The translations under genes and the position numbers were made by a program. Below, piece by piece: positions 6,983-10,776 of a stretch of 10,776 bases of DNA. Numbering within the stretch: position 1 is the stretch's first letter; each line of letters begins with the position of its first letter. The DNA is from Chloroflexota bacterium (GTDB lineage: Bacteria; Chloroflexota; Anaerolineae; Anaerolineales; DRMV01): NCBI GenBank assembly GCA_013153375.1, contig JAADEN010000112.1:1-10776 (forward strand), given 5' to 3'. The notes below the pieces were generated by a model, which was not told where the DNA came from, made no database searches, and worked only from the letters and a program-made list of their open reading frames with translations.

Positions 6983-6988
6983 TATAAT
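6983..6988 (+). promoter_or_regulatory. Consensus -10 element for the MFS gene
   Basis: TATAAT is a perfect -10 hexamer, 70 nt before the MFS start codon. There is no convincing -35 at 16-18 nt spacing (ccgaaa at 17 nt), so an activator may be needed or the promoter may be weak. The rest of the 255-nt gap between gyrB and the MFS gene holds no gene. An AT-rich stretch at 6885-6930 probably carries the divergent gyrB promoter, but I could not place its hexamers with confidence. Confidence 0.5.
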
Positions 6989-7000
6989 GGGGCCTTGCAC

Positions 7001-7033
7001 CTGCAAGCCGCGCGGAGGGCGTGCGGCTTGCAG
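7001..7033 (+). promoter_or_regulatory. Strong leader hairpin in the MFS 5' untranslated region
   Basis: CTGCAAGCCGC (7001-7011) is perfectly repeated inverted at 7023-7033. With a G-U and two more pairs the stem reaches 14 bp around a 5-nt loop (7015-7019). It starts about 6 nt after the likely transcription start and ends 12 nt before the AAGGAGA Shine-Dalgarno. There is no T-tract, so it is not a standard terminator. It could be a repressor operator or an mRNA structure that affects translation or stability. Confidence 0.6.
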
Positions 7034-7058
7034 CCGCGCGATTTCAAGGAGAAGTGCG

Positions 7059-8312
7059 ATGACGCGCATGTCGTGGCGGGCCCGCTGGTCCGATTTCCCC
7101 TCGCAATTCTGGCTGTTGGTGGGGGGAATGTTCCTCTCTTCGGCCGGCACCAGCATGGTGTGGCCGTTCCTGGCGTTGTACATCAGCGGCCGCCTGCAGG
7201 TGCCCCTGGCCCAAGTGGGGGCGCTCATCACGCTGCAGGCCGCGGCCGGGGTGATCGGCACCCTGTTGGCCGGCCCGCTGGTGGACCTGGTCGGACGCAA
7301 AACCGGCATCGTGCTCAGTTTGGCCGGCATGGCCGTGGGGTATGTGGGCCTGGCCTTCGCGGAGCAATGGTGGGATTTCGCGCTGTTCATGGCGCTGGGC
7401 GGTTTGTTCGCGCCCGCCTACCGCATCGGAGGCGACGCCATGGTCGCGGACATGGTGCCGCCGCAAAAGCGCGACCGCGCGTATGCGGTGTTGCGCACCG
7501 CGGGCAACGCGGGCATCGCCATCGGCCCCGCTTTGGGAGGCTGGCTGCTGGTGCACTCCTACCGCCTGGCCTTCTACGCGGCCGCGGCGTCGCTGCTGTT
7601 CTACGCCCTGCTCCTCCAGGCTTTGGCCCGCGAAACCCGCCCGGACATCGAACAGGCCGAGCAGGCCAACATCACCCAGGGGCTACGGGAACTGCTGCGC
7701 GACCGCCGCCTGCTGGCGTTTCTGGCCGCAGCCCTGTTCACCTGGATGGCCGCGGGCCTGATGTGGATCTATCTGGGCGTTTACATGCGCGATCAGTACG
7801 GCCTGGCCGAAGACAAATACCGCTGGCTGATCACCACCAACGCGATCCTGGTGGTCTTGGGGCAGTACGGGCTCACCGAGTTCATGCGGCGCTTCTCGCC
7901 GCGGCTCTCCATGGTGCTCGGCTCGCTGCTGTACGCGGGCGCGGTGCTGGGCGTCCTGGCGGCCCGCTCGTTCTGGGACTTCTGGTTCCTCATGGTCATC
8001 ATGACCTTCGGGGAAATGATGCTGGTGCCCGCGGCCTCGACCTGGGTGGCGAACCTGGCTCCGCCCCACCTGCGCGGGCGCTACATGTCCACCATGGCCT
8101 TCATGTGGGCGGTGGGCGCGGGGCTCATCGCGCCCCTGGGCGGCTGGCTCAACGACGCCTTTTCCCCGCGCGCGCCGTGGATCTTCGGGGCCGGGCTGGC
8201 GGCCCTGGGCGCGCTGCTGTTCGCGCTCCAAACCCCGCCCAACCCGAACGCCGACGCGACGCCTCCGGCCGCGGCCACGGCCGAAGGGTCGTCCTCCCAG
8301 GCCCCAGCATAG
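7059..8312 (+). CDS. Major facilitator superfamily transporter (DHA1-like, probable drug/solute efflux)
   Basis: This 417-residue inner-membrane protein has about twelve hydrophobic segments in two halves, split by a charged loop near residues 190-217. The MFS motif A lies between helices 2 and 3: GPLVDLVGRKTG at 72-83, with Asp76, Gly79 and Arg80. LRTAGNAGIAIGPALGGWLL (145-164) resembles the helix-5 motif C of drug antiporters, with GPALGG. APPHLRGRYMSTM (334-346) is a typical second-half feature. Length and motifs suggest a proton-driven exporter of the MdtH/DHA1 type, but the substrate is unknown. The C-terminal 27 residues are Ala/Pro/Ser-rich and probably disordered. ATG at 7059 follows AAGGAGA (7046-7052) at a good distance; a second in-frame ATG at 7068 is less well placed. 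The gene is single, divergent from gyrB and behind a leader hairpin. Confidence 0.85.
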   Translation: MTRMSWRARWSDFPSQFWLLVGGMFLSSAGTSMVWPFLALYISGRLQVPLAQVGALITLQAAAGVIGTLLAGPLVDLVGRKTGIVLSLAGMAVGYVGLAFAEQWWDFALFMALGGLFAPAYRIGGDAMVADMVPPQKRDRAYAVLRTAGNAGIAIGPALGGWLLVHSYRLAFYAAAASLLFYALLLQALARETRPDIEQAEQANITQGLRELLRDRRLLAFLAAALFTWMAAGLMWIYLGVYMRDQYGLAEDKYRWLITTNAILVVLGQYGLTEFMRRFSPRLSMVLGSLLYAGAVLGVLAARSFWDFWFLMVIMTFGEMMLVPAASTWVANLAPPHLRGRYMSTMAFMWAVGAGLIAPLGGWLNDAFSPRAPWIFGAGLAALGALLFALQTPPNPNADATPPAAATAEGSSSQAPA

Positions 8313-8319
8313 AAACGCG

Positions 8320-8354
8320 CCACCGCCCCAGGCCGAAAGCGTCTGGGGCGGTGG
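8320..8354. terminator. Perfect 12-bp hairpin between convergent genes
   Basis: CCACCGCCCCAG (8320-8331) and CTGGGGCGGTGG (8343-8354) form a perfect stem around an 11-nt loop that can pair further. It starts 7 nt after the MFS stop and about 40 nt beyond the end of the convergent R3H gene, so it could serve both. Neither side has a full T-tract; the minus-strand side has a short GTTTC. A separate short palindrome, GTCGCGCGAC, lies at 8363-8372. Confidence 0.6.
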
Positions 8355-8395
8355 GTCGAACCGTCGCGCGACGAGCCCGCGCCTGCGGGGCCGCC

Positions 8396-10054
8396 TCAGC
8401 CGCGCGAAATGCGCACCCGGCGGTACGGCTCCTCGCCCTTGGAGCGGGAGTGCAACTGGGCCTCGCGGGCCAGTTCGTGCTGCAAGCGGCGCACGGGCGC
8501 GGGCGCGGGGGGCAACTCCACCGCGGGCCGGCCCTGGAGCACGGCCTCGATGGCCGCGCGGGTCTGGGCCAGGGCCCGGTCCACGGCCTCGGGATCTTTG
8601 GCGTCGGCCGCGGCGGTCAGGTGGAACAGGTCGCCCAGGAAGCGCTCGATTTGGGCCATGGTGTTGGCCCGCAGCACATAGATGGGCAGCCCGCGGTTCT
8701 CCGCGTCGGTGACCGCGCGCTGGCGCTTGCGGTAGTAGGTGCGCAGGGTGACCATGGTGTCGGCCTCGCCCAGGTCGCGCACCACCACCGCGGGCACATC
8801 CAGGCGGCGGGCGGCCCGCATCAGCCGGTCTCGGGCCACGCCGTAGGGGTAGATGCGGATGGGGTCGCGGCGGGAAGCGCCGCCGTTGCCACCCTGCGCT
8901 GCCTGCCATGCGGCCCCGGCCTGATCGCGGGCCGAGGCGTAAGCTGCCACGCCACTGCGCCAGCCCACCTCCTGCCGCCGCGGGCCCTTGCGGTCGCGGC
9001 GGGTCATGGGCTCGGGCGCTTCCAGGCGCTCGATGTGCACCTGGCCGTCCGTATCGCGATAGCGCAGTTCGGGCTGCACGGGATAGCCCCGCAGCAGCGC
9101 GTCCACGGCCTCGGCCACATCCTTGTGCACCACCAGGTGGTCGCGGTCCTGAATCTCGACCAGAATGTCGAAAGTGGGCGGCGCGCGACGCTCCAACACG
9201 GTCTTCTGCGTGCCGCGGCGGCGGGCCTCCTCGTCCGAGAGGGTCACGGACTCGATGCCGCCGATGAGGTCCGACAAAGTGGGGTTGAGGAGCAGGTTCT
9301 CCAGGGTGTTGCCGTGCGCGGTGGCGATGAGTTGGACGCCCCGCTCCGCGATGGTGCGCGCGGCCATGGCCTCCAGTTCCCGACCGATCTCGTCGATGAC
9401 GATGACCTCGGGGTTGTGGTTCTCCACGGCCTCGATCATGACCTCGTGCTGGAGCGAAGGCGTGGCCACCTGCATGCGCCGGGCGCGGCCCACCGCGGGG
9501 TGGGGCACATCGCCGTCGCCGCCGATCTCGTTGGAAGTATCGACGATGACCACCCGCTTCTTCTCGGCCAGAATGCGCGCCGCCTCCCGCAGCATGGTGG
9601 TCTTGCCCACGCCGGGGCGGCCCAGGAGCAGCACGCTCTTGCCGCTCTCGATGAGGTCCTGGATGATGTCAATGACCCCATAGACCGCCCGGCCCACCCG
9701 GCAGGTCAGTCCCACCACATCGCCGCGGCGGTTGCGGATGGCAGCGATGCGGTGCAGCGTGCGCTCGATGCCGGCCCGGTTGTCTTCGTCGAAGTCCCCC
9801 ACGCGGGCGACCACATGCGCGATCTCGTCGCGGGTGACTTCCTGGTCGCGCAGCACGACCTCGCCGCCCTGGGCGAAGCGGGCGGTGGGCACCCGGCCCA
9901 GGTCGAGGATGACCTCGATGAGGTCCTCCGCGGGGCCGGCCTGGCGCACCGCGGCGCGGATGTCTTCGGGCAGCACCTGCAGCAGCGCGTCCAGGTCGTC
10001 GGTGATTTGCAGTTGAGATTGAGGCAAAGTCGTTTTCTTCGTCATAGCATCCAT
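8396..10054 (-). CDS. R3H domain-containing AAA ATPase (Ycf45/SpoIIIAA-like)
   Basis: This 552-residue soluble protein combines a SpoIIIAA/Ycf45-type P-loop ATPase with a C-terminal R3H single-strand nucleic-acid-binding domain. Walker A is GRPGVGKTT (145-153); Walker B is EVIVIDEIGRE (216-226, Asp221-Glu222); VDTSNEIGGDGDVPHPAVGRARRM (181-204) and LIATAHGNTLENLL (232-245) are typical of the family. A charged, low-complexity linker (about 350-405) precedes a second conserved region with IYPYGVARDRL (401-411) and TYYRKR (439-444). The R3H core runs from Arg522-Arg-Leu-Gln-His526 through SKGEEPYRRVRI (538-549). These proteins are common in cyanobacteria, plastids and Chloroflexota; their role is unclear, possibly in nucleic-acid metabolism. 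The start is uncertain: ATG at 10054 or 10045, neither with a good Shine-Dalgarno. It lies directly downstream of the rRNA operon terminator with no obvious promoter. Confidence 0.88.
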   Translation of the reverse strand: MDAMTKKTTLPQSQLQITDDLDALLQVLPEDIRAAVRQAGPAEDLIEVILDLGRVPTARFAQGGEVVLRDQEVTRDEIAHVVARVGDFDEDNRAGIERTLHRIAAIRNRRGDVVGLTCRVGRAVYGVIDIIQDLIESGKSVLLLGRPGVGKTTMLREAARILAEKKRVVIVDTSNEIGGDGDVPHPAVGRARRMQVATPSLQHEVMIEAVENHNPEVIVIDEIGRELEAMAARTIAERGVQLIATAHGNTLENLLLNPTLSDLIGGIESVTLSDEEARRRGTQKTVLERRAPPTFDILVEIQDRDHLVVHKDVAEAVDALLRGYPVQPELRYRDTDGQVHIERLEAPEPMTRRDRKGPRRQEVGWRSGVAAYASARDQAGAAWQAAQGGNGGASRRDPIRIYPYGVARDRLMRAARRLDVPAVVVRDLGEADTMVTLRTYYRKRQRAVTDAENRGLPIYVLRANTMAQIERFLGDLFHLTAAADAKDPEAVDRALAQTRAAIEAVLQGRPAVELPPAPAPVRRLQHELAREAQLHSRSKGEEPYRRVRISRG

Positions 10055-10107
10055 TTTCAGGGTGGAAAAGATCTTGAGGCTGCGGCCTCGGTGGACATCA
10101 GGGTTTA

Positions 10108-10143
10108 ACACACAAAACACCCACGGCCCCTGGGCCTGGGTGT
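10108..10143 (-). terminator. Rho-independent terminator of the rRNA operon
   Basis: On the minus strand a stem forms from ACACCCA plus GGCC (10143-10133) and GGCC plus TGGGTGT (10128-10117), with one bulged base at 10124 and a 4-nt loop. TTTTGTGTG follows (10117-10109). It lies about 60 nt after the 5S gene, in the right orientation to end the 23S-5S transcript. The T-run is short, so some read-through into the R3H ATPase gene is possible. Confidence 0.7.
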
Positions 10144-10174
10144 AGGCATCCAATGCGAATGGTGTCCCGTCACG

Positions 10175-10189
10175 TCCCTCGGAGAGGGA
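10175..10189. other. Short hairpin downstream of 5S rRNA
   Basis: TCCCTC (10175-10180) and GAGGGA (10184-10189) form a 6-bp stem with a 3-nt loop, between 5S and the terminator. It has no T-tract. It may be a processing signal for the 5S 3' end or a chance structure; the rest of the short gap shows nothing assignable. Confidence 0.3.
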
Positions 10190-10202
10190 AAGAGGAAAAG
10201 GG

Positions 10203-10322
10203 TGCTTGGCAACGCCCTACTCTCCCACGGGGTCGCCCCCGCAGTACCATCGGCGCAGGCGGGCTTAACTGCCGGGTTCGGGATGTGACCGGGTGTACCC
10301 CCGCCGCTATGGTCACCAAGCA
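10203..10322 (-). rRNA. rrf: 5S ribosomal RNA
   Basis: The minus strand reads as a complete 5S rRNA of about 120 nt. The ends pair as helix I (GTGCTTGG with CCAAGCAC). Inside are the conserved CCGAACCCGGCAGTTAAGC segment, a GATGGTACTG segment and the late GGGAGAGTAGG stretch. The exact mature ends may differ by one or two bases. It follows 23S rRNA after an approximately 88-nt spacer, the usual bacterial order. No tRNA gene is seen in the spacer or downstream. Confidence 0.96.
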
Positions 10323-10355
10323 CCCTAATTCGCAAAGTTCAAAACAAGCGCCACC

Positions 10356-10375
10356 TGTCAGGTCGCACCCTGACA
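10356..10375. other. Inverted repeat in the 23S-5S spacer
   Basis: TGTCAGG (10356-10362) and CCTGACA (10369-10375) form a perfect 7-bp stem with a 6-nt loop, in the roughly 88-nt spacer between 23S and 5S. It probably folds in the precursor rRNA and may guide processing. It has no T-tract. Confidence 0.4.
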
Positions 10376-10410
10376 AGAGCATACACCCCGCGCGTCGGGC
10401 GGTCGGAAGG

Positions 10411-10776
<366 letters not shown>

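Noticed and set aside
3720..7058. Very long plus-strand open frame (about 1100 codons) running opposite gyrB into the MFS gene
   Set aside because: It is a shadow of gyrB in GC-rich DNA. Only its last part, from ATG 7059, has MFS motifs and a Shine-Dalgarno; the upstream translation is low-complexity His/Gly/Ala/Gln-rich and resembles no family.
6794..10108. Plus-strand frame of about 1100 codons spanning the MFS gene and the R3H gene
   Set aside because: It crosses two well-supported genes in other frames, has repetitive Gly/His/Arg composition and no start signal.

Overview
The window looks like a chromosomal housekeeping stretch of a GC-rich bacterium, most likely a member of the Chloroflexota (Anaerolineae-like). 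This rests on the Thr-Pro dipeptide linker in the LCP lipoprotein, the Ycf45/SpoIIIAA-type R3H ATPase and the overall GC-rich codon use. It is an inference from style, not a phylogenetic result. No phage, plasmid, CRISPR or insertion-sequence genes are visible. The one mobile-type element is an intein.

Layout, left to right. (1) Positions 1-1143, plus strand: thpR (2H phosphoesterase for RNA 2',3'-cyclic phosphates) followed after 34 nt by rsfS (ribosome silencing factor), with a possible promoter before and a weak terminator after. (2) Positions 1186-6803, minus strand: gyrB, then a membrane protein with a degenerate histidine-kinase-like ATPase domain 16 nt downstream, then an LCP (LytR-CpsA-Psr) lipoprotein whose start overlaps the kinase-like gene by 20 nt. 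The arrangement suggests one transcript in the order gyrB, kinase-like, LCP. (3) Positions 6804-7058: divergent intergenic region between gyrB and an MFS transporter, holding a consensus TATAAT and a strong 14-bp leader hairpin. (4) Positions 7059-8312, plus strand: a 12-TM MFS transporter, ending at a perfect 12-bp convergent hairpin. (5) Positions 8396-10054, minus strand: an AAA ATPase with a C-terminal R3H domain. (6) Positions 10108-10776, minus strand: the 3' end of a 23S rRNA gene, a short spacer with a hairpin, 5S rRNA and the probable rRNA operon terminator, just upstream of the R3H ATPase gene.

The highlight is gyrB. It is interrupted in frame by a 380-residue intein with a LAGLIDADG-type homing endonuclease domain. 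The intein sits directly before the metal-binding DADVD motif of the TOPRIM domain, so gyrase cannot be active until the intein splices out. The extein also carries Val where the family has Asp in the EGDSAGG motif. The host ATP-binding and TOPRIM parts otherwise look intact, and the mature GyrB would be 641 residues.
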